Below, in pieces: positions 35,447 through 44,513 of a stretch of 64,000 nucleotides of DNA. Position 1 is the first letter of the stretch, and each line of letters starts with the position of its first letter. A program made the translations under genes and the position numbers. Source of the stretch: Pelagimonas phthalicica (lineage in GTDB: Bacteria; Pseudomonadota; Alphaproteobacteria; Rhodobacterales; Rhodobacteraceae); contig NZ_SOAP01000001.1 in NCBI RefSeq assembly GCF_004364805.1, positions 744,001 to 808,000 of the forward strand, in the 5' to 3' direction. The notes beneath the pieces are model-generated. The model was given only the letters and a program-made list of their open reading frames with translations, was not told the DNA's origin and searched no databases.

Positions 35447-36175
35447 ATGGCAATTCTCGACAAACACGCAGTCCTTGAGAAAAACGTCACCCTTTTGGCA
35501 ATCTTTGCCTTCCTTGTGGTGACCATCGGGGGCCTGGTGCAGATCGTACCGCTCTTCTACCTCGAAAACACCATCGAGGATGTAGAGGGCATGCGTCCCT
35601 ACACCCCTCTCGAGCTCACCGGGCGCGAAGTCTATATCCGCGAAGGCTGCTATGTCTGCCATTCGCAGATGATCCGCCCGATGCGCGACGAGGTGGAACG
35701 TTACGGTCACTACTCTCTGGCTGCAGAGAGCCAGTATGACCACCCGTTCCAGTGGGGCTCCAAGCGGACAGGTCCTGACCTGGCCCGTGTGGGCGGTCGT
35801 TACTCGGATGAGTGGCAGATCGACCACCTGCGCGATCCGCAATCGGTTGTTCCGGAATCGGTGATGCCGAAATACGGCTTCCTCGAGGCCAAGATGATCG
35901 ACGGCAAATATGTTGGCGAGCTGATGGCAACACATCGTCTGGTGGGTGTCCCTTACACCCAAGAGATGATCGACAACGCTCAGGCAGACTTTGCCGCGCA
36001 GGCGGATCCGGACAGCGATTATGACGGTCTGCTGGAACGCTATGGTGACAAGGTCAATGTACGCAACTTTGACGCCCGCGCTGGTGTCTCTGAGGCGGAC
36101 GCGTTGGTCGCTTACCTGCAAATGCTGGGCACCCTGGTCGACTTCTCGACCTTCACGCCTGACGCAAGCCGCTAA
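35447..36175 (+). CDS. ccoO: cbb3 oxidase mono-haem cytochrome c subunit CcoO
   Basis: A 242-residue membrane-anchored cytochrome c. One N-terminal helix ([11 protein letters not shown] region, about 15-38) precedes the haem motif [17 protein letters not shown]. The downstream Met is in [19 protein letters not shown] precedes the ATG. It passes electrons from CcoP toward CcoN. Confidence 0.96.
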   Translation: MAILDKHAVLEKNVTLLAIFAFLVVTIGGLVQIVPLFYLENTIEDVEGMRPYTPLELTGREVYIREGCYVCHSQMIRPMRDEVERYGHYSLAAESQYDHPFQWGSKRTGPDLARVGGRYSDEWQIDHLRDPQSVVPESVMPKYGFLEAKMIDGKYVGELMATHRLVGVPYTQEMIDNAQADFAAQADPDSDYDGLLERYGDKVNVRNFDARAGVSEADALVAYLQMLGTLVDFSTFTPDASR

Positions 36176-36186
36176 GGAGAACGGAT

Positions 36187-36384
36187 ATGGAAACCTATTC
36201 TTTCCTGCGCGAACTTGCCGATAGCTGGGCGCTTTTGGTGATGTTCTCGATCTTCATCGGCATCGGTCTCTGGGCGTTTCGCCCAGGCAGCCGCGCCATT
36301 CATGACGACACGGCCAATATCCCGTTCCGCCATGATGATCGTCCTGCCCCCCTTCGGGGTGACGACAAACCCGCCGCGGATTAA
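36187..36384 (+). CDS. ccoQ: cbb3 oxidase small subunit CcoQ
   Basis: A 65-residue single-helix protein ([20 protein letters not shown]) with a charged cytosolic tail, located between ccoO and ccoP with AAGGAG before the start. In related bacteria CcoQ stabilises the complex; in Rhodobacter it is also tied to oxygen signalling. Confidence 0.93.
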   Translation: METYSFLRELADSWALLVMFSIFIGIGLWAFRPGSRAIHDDTANIPFRHDDRPAPLRGDDKPAAD

Positions 36385-36398
36385 GGAGGCGAGGAACA

Positions 36399-37277
36399 AT
36401 GAGTGACAAGAAAAACGACGATCTCGACTATGAGACAACAGGCCATGTCTGGGACGGTATTCACGAATACAACAAGCCGCTCCCGAAATGGTGGGTCTGG
36501 ACCTTCTACGCCACCATCGTCTGGGGTATCGGTTATTCGATCGCCTACCCTGCCTGGCCGATGATCAGCGAAGCCACCCCTGGCTTGCTGGGTTATTCGA
36601 CCCGTGGTGAGGTTGCAGCGGAAATCGACCGTGTGAGTGAGGCCAACTCGGCAATCAACGCCAAGCTGGCTGCGGCCGAGTTGACCGCGATTGCAGATGA
36701 CTCCGAGCTGAGCACCTATGCCAACAATGCTGGTAAAGCCGTGTTCAACACCTGGTGTGTCCAGTGTCACCAGACCAACGGCAAAGGGGCCATTGGCTAT
36801 CCTACGCTGCTGGATGATGACTGGCTCTGGGGGGGCTCCATCGAGGATATCCACCACACGGTCAGCCATGGCGTGCGTAACGAAACAAGCGACGATGCGC
36901 GCTATTCGGAAATGCCCGCCTTTGGCCGCGACGAGCTGCTGGAGAAAGAGGAAATTGTCCAGGTTGCAAACTATGTGATGCAACTGGGTGGCAATACGCC
37001 TGCGGATGCCGCTGCTGCTGAGGCCGGTGCTGAGGTCTTTGCCGATAACTGCTCCTCCTGCCACGCAGAGGACGGGACCGGTGACCGCAGCCAGGGTGCT
37101 CCGAACCTGACCGACGCGATCACGCTGTTTGGTGACAGCTATGAGGACATCCTCGAAACTGTGACCAATGCCCGGTTTGGCGTCATGCCATCCTGGAACG
37201 ACCGGTTGAGCGAAGCGGAAATCCGCGCCGTATCGGCCTATGTGCATGGTCTGGGCGGCGGCGAAGCCTCCGAATAA
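36399..37277 (+). CDS. ccoP: cbb3 oxidase di-haem cytochrome c subunit CcoP
   Basis: A 292-residue protein with one N-terminal membrane anchor ([20 protein letters not shown]) and two haem-binding motifs, [11 protein letters not shown] and [11 protein letters not shown]. Axial Met candidates lie in [11 protein letters not shown] and [11 protein letters not shown]. It receives electrons from periplasmic or membrane cytochromes c. It ends the operon before a strong terminator. Confidence 0.96.
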   Translation: MSDKKNDDLDYETTGHVWDGIHEYNKPLPKWWVWTFYATIVWGIGYSIAYPAWPMISEATPGLLGYSTRGEVAAEIDRVSEANSAINAKLAAAELTAIADDSELSTYANNAGKAVFNTWCVQCHQTNGKGAIGYPTLLDDDWLWGGSIEDIHHTVSHGVRNETSDDARYSEMPAFGRDELLEKEEIVQVANYVMQLGGNTPADAAAAEAGAEVFADNCSSCHAEDGTGDRSQGAPNLTDAITLFGDSYEDILETVTNARFGVMPSWNDRLSEAEIRAVSAYVHGLGGGEASE

Positions 37278-37301
37278 TCAGCGCTTGAAACCAGAGAATC
37301 G

Positions 37302-37335
37302 GGCCTCTCACAGCAATGTGAGAGGCCCTTTTTTT
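37302..37335 (+). terminator. Terminator of ccoNOQP
   Basis: A long perfect stem (GGCCTCTCACA with TGTGAGAGGCC around a GCAA loop) followed by seven T residues. Confidence 0.92.
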
Positions 37336-37411
37336 GTGTCAGAGGGCAATGTTAACGCTTTGTAAAGACTTTCAGTCAAATTTGATCAAAGCCAAATCTG
37401 CCCCTTTGCCT

Positions 37412-38875
37412 ATGACAGTAACAGACACACATTTGACCGCACCTAGCCCCTGCGCGCCAAGGGCTTTTGTCGATGCCTTTGACCAATTCCCCGAGCCGGT
37501 GATCCTGACGGATCTGGCGCGGCGCGTTATCTGGTGCAACGCCCATTTCGAAAACCTGCTGGGATATGATCTGAGCACAGTTCAAGGCACCAGCACCCGG
37601 TCGCTTTACGCCAACAGACAAGACTTCGATCACATCGGGGGCAAGCGGGCCATTCCCAAACGCGATCTCGACAGACGGTGCTACACCGCAGAATACCGTC
37701 ACAAGGACGGGTCCAAGATCTTTGCCGAAACCACCAGTTGGCCGGTCAAGGATGCCGAGGGTCAGTTGATCGGCTTTGCCGCCATTCTGCGCGACAAGAC
37801 TGCCAGCTATCGTGTGAACGAGGCGCTGTCAGACCTATATCGGATTTCCTCGTCTCAATCTCTGACCGGGTCCGAGAAAATCGACGCCATCCTTGCCCTG
37901 GGCCGACGCTTTTTTGGCTTGCCCATTGCCCTGGTCAGCCTCATTCGCGACGACAAGTTCACGGTGTTGTTTTCCAATTGCGCCCATGCGGATATTCCGC
38001 CCACGACACAGTTTTGCCTCGACGAAACCTTTTGCCATCAAACCCTGGAAACCGGCGCGCCCCATGCGGTGCACCAGATTGACGAAAACTCCGATGCGCA
38101 GACCCGCGCCGTCGGTGACAAAACCGGATTGCAGGCCTATATCGGCTTGCCGCTGACCGTCGATGGTGAACGTTTCGGCACATTGGGCTTTTCCGGACCC
38201 GCGGCCAGGCCCGCCTTTGGCAAGGCGGATTTTGACGTGCTGAAGCTCTGCGGGGCCTGGATTGCGCAGGAATTATCGCTTGAAATGAGTTATCAGGCGC
38301 TGACCCGCGAAGCGCAGCAGGATTGGTTGACCGGCGCGGGCACCAATCGCGCTTTTCGCAAGACGCTGAACATGGCCTTTGCCAAGACCAGACTGTCGCC
38401 ATCATCTGCGCAACTAATCCTGTTCGATATCGACCATTTCAAATCGATCAATGATCGGTTTGGCCATGATCGCGGGGATGTTGTGCTGCGCTCTATTGCG
38501 CAGGCGGTGCAAGAGAAACTGGGGCGGGACCTACAGCTCTATCGGATCGGCGGTGAGGAATTTGCGGTTATTCTAGAGCAGTGTGACACGCAATTTGCCG
38601 TCGATTTGGCCGAATCCCTGCGAGAGGCCATCGCCTCTTTGGCATTGGGCTTTGACACCAGCGCGAGCTTTGGTGTTTCCCCTGCGGCCAAGGGGTTCAA
38701 AACCGAAAATGACTGGCTGAAATGTGCGGATCTGGCGCTTTATGCGGCCAAGCACAATGGCCGCAACCAGGTGGTCACCAATAACGGCGTGCCCTCCCTG
38801 AGAGTGAGCGGCAAATGCCCAATGACTTCGTGCCCGGAAAGCGAAGAATGTAACGCGCGACGCAGCTCGGCTTGA
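37412..38875 (+). CDS. PAS-GAF-GGDEF protein, probable diguanylate cyclase
   Basis: A 487-residue soluble protein. The start at 37412 (MTVTDTHLTAPSPCAPRAFV) is chosen over an upstream frame that overlaps the ccoP terminator. A PAS domain (about 20-135) is followed by GAF (about 150-300) and GGDEF (about 310-470). The active-site signature is RIGGEEFAVIL with DWLTGAGTNRAF before it, so cyclase activity is likely. A clear RxxD inhibitory site is not seen at the usual spacing. No EAL domain is present. It sits between the two cco operons; the PAS/GAF input could be redox or a small ligand. Confidence 0.88.
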   Translation: MTVTDTHLTAPSPCAPRAFVDAFDQFPEPVILTDLARRVIWCNAHFENLLGYDLSTVQGTSTRSLYANRQDFDHIGGKRAIPKRDLDRRCYTAEYRHKDGSKIFAETTSWPVKDAEGQLIGFAAILRDKTASYRVNEALSDLYRISSSQSLTGSEKIDAILALGRRFFGLPIALVSLIRDDKFTVLFSNCAHADIPPTTQFCLDETFCHQTLETGAPHAVHQIDENSDAQTRAVGDKTGLQAYIGLPLTVDGERFGTLGFSGPAARPAFGKADFDVLKLCGAWIAQELSLEMSYQALTREAQQDWLTGAGTNRAFRKTLNMAFAKTRLSPSSAQLILFDIDHFKSINDRFGHDRGDVVLRSIAQAVQEKLGRDLQLYRIGGEEFAVILEQCDTQFAVDLAESLREAIASLALGFDTSASFGVSPAAKGFKTENDWLKCADLALYAAKHNGRNQVVTNNGVPSLRVSGKCPMTSCPESEECNARRSSA

Positions 38876-38885
38876 TACAAATCAA
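38872..38885. promoter_or_regulatory. FNR consensus site downstream of the GGDEF gene
   Basis: TTGATACAAATCAA is a perfect TTGAT-N4-ATCAA site overlapping the GGDEF stop codon. No large gene starts close by on the plus strand. The terminator at 38982-39033 lies about 100 bases further on, so a short RNA is the simplest target. Confidence 0.65.
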
Positions 38886-38917
38886 GGAAGCCCGAGATTC
38901 GTTTTGGCAAACTGTCC

Positions 38918-39035
38918 TCAGAAAGACTTGGGGACCTCCCCCCATGTCATAAAACACCCCGGCCCCAGTGCCGAGGCGTATTGCGCCGATGCCCTGTCCT
39001 GTTCGCGCGTTTCCTAGGGTATCGGCGCATTTTCT
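38918..39035 (+). ncRNA. Candidate FNR-controlled small RNA
   Basis: If the FNR site at 38872-38885 works as a class II activator, transcription would start near 38918-38922 and stop at the hairpin with T-run at 38982-39033, giving about 115 bases. The predicted 5' part carries ACCTCCCCCC, a C-rich anti-Shine-Dalgarno stretch of the kind common in alphaproteobacterial small RNAs. No frame with a ribosome-binding site is seen inside. A weak -10 (CAAACT, 38908-38913) is available. It could instead be only the 3' end of the GGDEF message. Confidence 0.35.
38982..39033 (+). terminator. Strong plus-strand terminator
   Basis: A 14-pair stem with one G-U pair (38982-38995 with 39016-39029) followed by TTTTCTATTT. 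There is no T-run on the minus side, so it ends a plus-strand transcript: the GGDEF gene, the candidate small RNA, or both. Confidence 0.85.
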
Positions 39036-39183
39036 ATTTCACGCTCCCCCGAGTTGACCGCCAGCGATGCGGTGCCAGATCAAGGTCGGCAAGATGCACG
39101 GGTGTCTGCGGGTGCTCCAGATGAAACTTATGTAAGTTTTGACGCGATGCAAGCAGCATGGAATTTGCGAGAATATTGAACAT
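39034..39183 (-). CDS. Small uncharacterised protein (49 residues)
   Basis: The frame MFNILANSMLLASRQNLHKF through LADLDLAPHRWRS ends at a TAG in the tail of the plus-strand terminator. AAAGGAG lies 7 bases before the ATG, a near-ideal ribosome-binding site, which favours a real gene. It is His- and Arg-rich with no membrane segment. The ADLDLAPHRWR ending recalls small DUF1127-like proteins, but the match is weak. It diverges from a LysR gene 96 bases away, which may regulate it. Confidence 0.55.
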   Translation of the reverse strand: MFNILANSMLLASRQNLHKFHLEHPQTPVHLADLDLAPHRWRSTRGSVK

Positions 39184-39278
39184 AGCCAGCTCCTTTGTTG
39201 ACTTTCTGCGTTCCAACATGCTGAAATCACCGCCATCAAGCCAGCCAACTATCTTTCCATTATGTAAGCTGAACTTAA

Positions 39279-40154
39279 ATGAAGTGGTCCTCTGTCCCGC
39301 CCCTGGCCCCGCTCAAGGCCTTTGCCGCCTATGCCGATACCGGTTCGGTATCGGCCGCCGGGGCGCGGTTGAATGTCAGCCATGCGGCGATCAGCCAGCA
39401 TATTCGCCAGCTTGAGGGGCATCTGAATGTCGCCTTGGTGGATCGGTCAGGGCGACAGATGGTTTTGACACTCGAAGGGCGCGCCCTGGCGACGGCGCTG
39501 CTGGATGGATTCGGCACCATTGCCGAAGCGGTTGAAGCGCTGTCAGAGCAAGAAGATCAGCGGCCCTTGCAGATTTCCTGCACGCCCAGCTTTGCCTCTT
39601 GCTGGTTGATGCCGCGCCTGGCCCGGTTCCGCGAGAAACACGGCAATATCGATATGATGATCGATCCCAACCCCAATCTCGTGACACTGACCCCCGGCGG
39701 CATTGATGTGGCCATTCGTTATGGCACGGGCGGCTGGTCGGGCTTGGAAAATCGCGCGCTTTTTCCGGCGCAGCTGGTGCTTGTCGGTGCGCCGGTCCTG
39801 TTTCCCAACAAGGTGCCCCGCACAAATGCCGATCTGCAAAAACTGCCCTGGCTCAATGAGTTGGGCACGAACGAAGCCTCGCTTTGGCTGGAACGCAAAG
39901 GGTTGAAACGCGATCAGATCACCTCGATCACCGATGCGCCGGGCAACCTGGTGCTGGACGGGCTGCGCAGCGGTCAGGGAATCGCCGTTGTCACCCGCCT
40001 TGCGGTGGCCGAGGATATCGCCTCGGGCCGGTTGATCATCCTGCATGAGGAAAACACCGGGGCGAGCTATCATCTGGTCACGCGCCCCGGATTGCAGCGC
40101 CCAGCCCTGCGGGCATTTTGTCGCTGGATCTTGGACGAAGCCCGAAAAACCTAA
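39279..40154 (+). CDS. LysR-family regulator, GcvA-like
   Basis: A 291-residue LysR protein. The N-terminal helix-turn-helix reads LKAFAAYADTGSVSAAGARL then NVSHAAISQHIRQLEGHL, the rest being a periplasmic-binding-like effector domain (CTPSFASCWLMPRLARFREK). The sequence is of the GcvA type. The likely target is the divergent 49-residue gene or its own promoter. The effector is unknown. Confidence 0.85.
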   Translation: MKWSSVPPLAPLKAFAAYADTGSVSAAGARLNVSHAAISQHIRQLEGHLNVALVDRSGRQMVLTLEGRALATALLDGFGTIAEAVEALSEQEDQRPLQISCTPSFASCWLMPRLARFREKHGNIDMMIDPNPNLVTLTPGGIDVAIRYGTGGWSGLENRALFPAQLVLVGAPVLFPNKVPRTNADLQKLPWLNELGTNEASLWLERKGLKRDQITSITDAPGNLVLDGLRSGQGIAVVTRLAVAEDIASGRLIILHEENTGASYHLVTRPGLQRPALRAFCRWILDEARKT

Positions 40155-40170
40155 ATTAGAGATTCAGTAT

Positions 40171-40184
40171 TTGATGCAGGTCAA
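40171..40184. promoter_or_regulatory. FNR binding site of the ccoGHIS promoter
   Basis: TTGATGCAGGTCAA matches the FNR consensus at nine of ten positions and is centred about 72 bases before the ccoG start, good for a class II promoter. Confidence 0.82.
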
Positions 40185-40248
40185 GGCTGCGCAGGTCGGC
40201 TTTTGGGAAAACACGCATCGACAAAATCCCTTAACGGAGCGATTCCCC

Positions 40249-41685
40249 GTGTCCGACAATACGACCCCTCCCTCCCTTTACGCGGCGCGCGAGCCAGTTT
40301 TCCCAAAACGAGTCAGCGGCGCATTTCGCAACATGAAATGGATCATCATGTTGGTGACATTGGGGATCTACTATCTAACACCTTGGATTCGTTGGGATCG
40401 CGGGCCGCAACTACCGGATCAGGCGGTGCTGGTCGATCTTGCCAACCGCCGCTTTTATTTCTTCTGGATCGAGATCTGGAGCCACGAGTTTTACTTTGTC
40501 GCCGGCCTGCTGATCATGGCCGGGCTGGGGCTGTTCCTGTTCACCTCAGCCTTGGGTCGAGTCTGGTGTGGCTATGCCTGCCCGCAAACGGTCTGGACCG
40601 ACCTGTTCATTCTGGTGGAACGCTGGATTGAAGGCGACAGAAACGCCCGCCTGCGCCTGCATCGCCAAAAGAAATGGGATCTTCGCAAGCTGCGGCTGCG
40701 TGTCACCAAGTTTATCGCCTGGTTTGTGATTGGCCTCGCCACTGGCGGCGCTTGGGTGTTCTATTTTGCCGATGCGCCCACGCTTTTGGTGGATCTGGTC
40801 ACCGGCCAAGCCCACCCAATCGCCTACACCACCATGCTGACCCTGACCGCGACCACCTTTTTCTTTGGCGGAATCGCGCGGGAACAGATCTGCATCTATG
40901 CCTGCCCCTGGCCGCGTATTCAGGCGGCAATGATGGACGAAGACACGCTGACCATCGGTTATCGCGACTGGCGCGGTGAACCGCGCGGCAAGCTGCGCAA
41001 GAAACAGGATGCCAGCCAAGAGACCGGTGATTGCATCGATTGCATGGCCTGCGTGAATGTTTGCCCCATGGGGATCGACATTCGCGATGGTCAGCAGATG
41101 GAATGCATCACTTGCGGCCTCTGTATCGATGCCTGTGACGAGATGATGGACAAGATCGGCAAGCCACGCGGGCTGATCGATTATCTCGCCCTATCGGATG
41201 AGCCGCGCGAACGCGAAGGCCAACCACCGCGCTCGGTTTGGAAGCATATCTTCCGCGTGCGCACCATCATGTATACCACCCTGTGGTCACTGGTCGGGGT
41301 CGGGCTGGTTTTTGCCCTGTTCATCCGCCCCGCCATCGAGATGACCGTCGCCCCGGTGCGCAACCCGGTCTATGTCACCCTGTCTGACGGGTCGATCCGC
41401 AACACATATGACATCCGCCTGCTCAACAAACATGGCGAAGACCGCCCGTTCCGCCTGACCCTCAAGGCCGACCCAACCCTGCGTCTGCAACTGGAAGGCA
41501 CGCCCTATGAAACGGTCACGGTCAAAGCCAATGAGACGCTGCTGCAAAAGGTCCATGTGATCGCACCGCGTCATTCGGACCCGGCCAAGGGTGGCCGCGC
41601 TGACATCCGGTTCTGGGTCGAAGATTTGACCACCGGAGACCGCGCCCATAATGATACTGTCTTTAACGGACGAGATGACCAATGA
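40249..41685 (+). CDS. ccoG: cbb3 oxidase assembly protein CcoG (membrane ferredoxin, RdxB/FixG)
   Basis: About 478 residues from a GTG start at 40249, supported by CGGAG 9 bases upstream. It has about five membrane segments, WCGYACPQTVWTDLF, and two ferredoxin clusters in CIDCMACVNVCPMGIDI and CITCGLCIDACDEMMD. A C-terminal Ig-like domain is periplasmic. CcoG is a cupric reductase that delivers Cu(I) for the oxidase in related bacteria. It is the first gene of ccoGHIS. Confidence 0.94.
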   Translation: MSDNTTPPSLYAAREPVFPKRVSGAFRNMKWIIMLVTLGIYYLTPWIRWDRGPQLPDQAVLVDLANRRFYFFWIEIWSHEFYFVAGLLIMAGLGLFLFTSALGRVWCGYACPQTVWTDLFILVERWIEGDRNARLRLHRQKKWDLRKLRLRVTKFIAWFVIGLATGGAWVFYFADAPTLLVDLVTGQAHPIAYTTMLTLTATTFFFGGIAREQICIYACPWPRIQAAMMDEDTLTIGYRDWRGEPRGKLRKKQDASQETGDCIDCMACVNVCPMGIDIRDGQQMECITCGLCIDACDEMMDKIGKPRGLIDYLALSDEPREREGQPPRSVWKHIFRVRTIMYTTLWSLVGVGLVFALFIRPAIEMTVAPVRNPVYVTLSDGSIRNTYDIRLLNKHGEDRPFRLTLKADPTLRLQLEGTPYETVTVKANETLLQKVHVIAPRHSDPAKGGRADIRFWVEDLTTGDRAHNDTVFNGRDDQ

Positions 41686-42152
41686 CCAAGACTGAACGCA
41701 AACTGACCGGTTGGCATGTGCTGATGATCTTTGGCGGTGCCTTTGGGGTGATCATCGCCGTGAATATGGTGCTGGCCTTTAGCGCGGTGAAAACCTTTCC
41801 GGGGTTGGAGACCAAGAACTCTTATATCGCCAGCCAGACCTTTGATGATCGCCGCGCCGCGCAAGAGGCGCTGGGTTGGACGGTTGAGGCCCGCAATACG
41901 GGCGGTTTGCTGATCCTTGCGATCAGCAAAGCCGACGGCACTCCGGTGCAGGTGGGCAAGCTGACGGCGGTTCTGGGCCGCCCCACCCATGTCAAAGAAG
42001 ACCGCGAGCCGGATTTCCAGTTTGATGGTCGCGCCTATGTTGCGCGCGAAACCCTCGCGCCCGGCAATTGGAACATCCGTATGAAGGCCACCGCCCTGGA
42101 CGGGACCCCGTTTGAACAGCGCGTTGTGTTTGAGGTGAAGGATCCGTCATGA
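41682..42152 (+). CDS. ccoH: cbb3 oxidase assembly protein CcoH (FixH)
   Basis: A 156-residue protein with one N-terminal membrane helix (GWHVLMIFGGAFGVIIAVNM) and a periplasmic domain containing SYIASQTFDDRRAAQEALGW, the FixH signature. It overlaps ccoG and ccoI by four bases each. It is required for stable maturation of the oxidase in related species. Confidence 0.92.
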   Translation: MTKTERKLTGWHVLMIFGGAFGVIIAVNMVLAFSAVKTFPGLETKNSYIASQTFDDRRAAQEALGWTVEARNTGGLLILAISKADGTPVQVGKLTAVLGRPTHVKEDREPDFQFDGRAYVARETLAPGNWNIRMKATALDGTPFEQRVVFEVKDPS

Positions 42153-44335
42153 CAGCCGTAATGCCGCCCCCAGCCTCTGCCTGCCCTGCCTGCTCTGCCG
42201 CCCCTGCGGCCGAGGCGCTGGCGGCGGCTCAGGAACCGAGTGAGGCGCATATCATCCTGTCTTTGCCGACCATCCATTGCGCCGCCTGCATGTCGGCGGT
42301 GGAAAGCGCGCTGATGAAATCGGACACGGTGCGCTCGGCCCGGGTGAACCTGACCATGAAACGGGTCAGCATCGAAGCCAATCCCGATCTGACGGCGGCG
42401 GATGTGATCCCGCTGGTCGAAGCGGCCGGTTACGAGGCCCATGAGTTGGACAGCACCGCGCTGTCGGCCACGCAAACCGACCGCGCCGGGCGCGAATTGC
42501 TCATGCGGCTGGCGGTGGCGGGCTTTGCCTCGATGAACGTGATGCTTTTGTCCGTGGCGGTCTGGTCGGGGGCCGAAGGGCCGACTCGCGACATGTTCCA
42601 CTGGATTTCAGCGGCCATCGTGCTGCCCTCGGTGGCTTTTGCCGCGCAACCGTTTTTCAAAAACGCCTGGACGGCGCTGAAGGCCGGGCATCTCAATATG
42701 GATGTGCCGATCTCGCTGGCGATCCTGCTGGCGCTGGTGACCTCGCTTTGGGAAACGTCTTTATCAGGGGAACACGCCTATTTCGACGCCGCGATTGCCC
42801 TGACTTTCTTTTTGCTGACAGGGCGTTACCTTGATCATCGCACCCGTTCCGTCGCGCGCTCTGCGGCTGAGGAATTGGCAGCGCTCGAAGTGCCCCGCGC
42901 CTGGCGGGTCACCGAGGATGGCGAGGAACAGATCAACGTTGCCGAGCTGCAAGTGGGCGACCTGATCCGCGTGCGTCCCGGCGGGCGGATGCCGGTGGAT
43001 GGTGAGATTGCCGATGGCACATCTGAGCTGGATCGCTCATTGCTGACCGGGGAAACCCTGCCGGTCTTTGCCGAACCGGGGCTGAGCGTCAGCGCGGGTG
43101 AGGTCAATCTGACCGGCCCGCTGACCATCCGCGCCACCGCTGTGGGGCGCGACACCTCACTGCATCGCATGGCTGATCTGGTCTCGATCGCGGAATCCGG
43201 GCGGTCGCGCTATACGTCTTTGGCTGACAAGGCCGCCAAGCTTTATGCGCCTGGCGTGCATATCCTGTCGGCTTTGGCCTTTGTCGGCTGGTATCTCTAT
43301 AGCGGTGATTTGCGCGTGGCGCTGAACATCGCCGCCGCTGTTTTGATCATCACCTGCCCCTGTGCGCTGGGTCTGGCCGTGCCCGCAGTGACCACCGCCG
43401 CCTCGGGGCGTTTGTTCAAACGCGGGCTGCTGATCAAGGACGCCACCGCGCTGGAGCGCTTGGCGCAGATCGATACGGTTGTTTTTGACAAGACCGGCAC
43501 CCTGACCGCGGGCACGCCCGAGGTCACCAATATCGATGATTTCACCCGGCGCGATCTTGAGATCACCTTGGCCTTGGCCTCTGGCTCCTCGCACCCGCTG
43601 TCGCAATCCCTGACCGCTGCCATTCAAGGCGCAGGTATCGGTGCCGCTGAAGTCAGCGAGATCCAAGAAGTTCCCGGCCATGGCACGCAAGGGCGCTGGA
43701 ACGGGCAATTGGTGCGTCTGGGCCGTGCGGCCTGGGTTGATGGGCCAAGCCTGGCGCTGACATCGACCTGTTTGCGGGTTGGTGATGGGCCGGTGCAGGC
43801 CTTTACCTTTACCGACCGGCTGCGCGACGGGGCCGAAGAGGCGGTGCGCGCGCTGCAAGAGGCCGGGCATAAGGTGATCTTGATGTCGGGTGACACCACC
43901 CCGGCGGTTGAAGCGCTGGCCAACCGGCTGGGCATCGAACAATGGCTGGCCGAAGCCCTGCCGCAAGACAAGGCCGCGCGCATTCAGGCGCTGACCGATC
44001 AGGGGGCCAAAGTGCTGATGGTTGGCGACGGGTTGAACGACACCGCCGCGCTGACTGCCGCCCATGCCTCGATCTCGCCCGCATCGGCGCTGGACGCTGC
44101 GCGTGTGGCCTCGGACATAGTGCTGCTCGGCGGAGAGCTGGATCCGATCCCCGAAGCCATCACAACCGCGCAGAAAGCCACCCGCCGCATCCGCGAAAAT
44201 TTCACCATCGCCACTTGGTACAATATTATCGCGGTGCCTTTGGCGATTGCCGGCCTGTGTTCACCCTTGATTGCGGCGCTGGCCATGTCGAGCAGCTCGC
44301 TGACCGTGTCCCTGAACGCCCTGCGCCTGAGGTAA
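42149..44335 (+). CDS. ccoI: Copper-translocating P1B-type ATPase CcoI (FixI)
   Basis: A 728-residue ATPase with an N-terminal metal-binding domain (LPTIHCAACMSAVESAL), a second Cys pair near the start (ACPACSAAP), eight membrane segments, the ion site IITCPCALGLAVP, phosphorylation motif DKTGTLTAG and hinge MVGDGLNDTAAL. It pumps copper outward to the periplasm or membrane for insertion into CcoN. It is coupled to ccoH by overlap. Confidence 0.95.
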   Translation: MTAVMPPPASACPACSAAPAAEALAAAQEPSEAHIILSLPTIHCAACMSAVESALMKSDTVRSARVNLTMKRVSIEANPDLTAADVIPLVEAAGYEAHELDSTALSATQTDRAGRELLMRLAVAGFASMNVMLLSVAVWSGAEGPTRDMFHWISAAIVLPSVAFAAQPFFKNAWTALKAGHLNMDVPISLAILLALVTSLWETSLSGEHAYFDAAIALTFFLLTGRYLDHRTRSVARSAAEELAALEVPRAWRVTEDGEEQINVAELQVGDLIRVRPGGRMPVDGEIADGTSELDRSLLTGETLPVFAEPGLSVSAGEVNLTGPLTIRATAVGRDTSLHRMADLVSIAESGRSRYTSLADKAAKLYAPGVHILSALAFVGWYLYSGDLRVALNIAAAVLIITCPCALGLAVPAVTTAASGRLFKRGLLIKDATALERLAQIDTVVFDKTGTLTAGTPEVTNIDDFTRRDLEITLALASGSSHPLSQSLTAAIQGAGIGAAEVSEIQEVPGHGTQGRWNGQLVRLGRAAWVDGPSLALTSTCLRVGDGPVQAFTFTDRLRDGAEEAVRALQEAGHKVILMSGDTTPAVEALANRLGIEQWLAEALPQDKAARIQALTDQGAKVLMVGDGLNDTAALTAAHASISPASALDAARVASDIVLLGGELDPIPEAITTAQKATRRIRENFTIATWYNIIAVPLAIAGLCSPLIAALAMSSSSLTVSLNALRLR

Positions 44336-44339
44336 ACTG

Positions 44340-44498
44340 ATGAATGTTCTGACTTATCTGATCCCGATTTCCTTGGTTCTGGGTTGTGTGGGCTTAGGCT
44401 TTTTCGTCTTTACCCTGCGGTCCAACCAATATGACGACCCTGAAGGCGACGCCCAGCGCATCCTGTCCGGCGATTATGACGACAAGCCCAAGGGGTGA
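44340..44498 (+). CDS. ccoS: cbb3 oxidase assembly protein CcoS
   Basis: A 52-residue membrane protein: MNVLTYLIPISLVLGCVGLG then FFVFTLRSNQYDDPEGDAQR, the typical CcoS sequence with one helix and an acidic tail. It begins 4 bases after the ccoI stop. It is needed for cofactor insertion into CcoN in Rhodobacter. Confidence 0.93.
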   Translation: MNVLTYLIPISLVLGCVGLGFFVFTLRSNQYDDPEGDAQRILSGDYDDKPKG

Positions 44499-44513
44499 TT
44501 TAAGACCACGAGC

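Noticed and set aside
33699-35453. 584-codon minus-strand frame antisense to ccoN
   Set aside because: Lies wholly over ccoN; His/Asp/Gln-rich shadow with no family or ribosome-binding site, and covers the FNR site.
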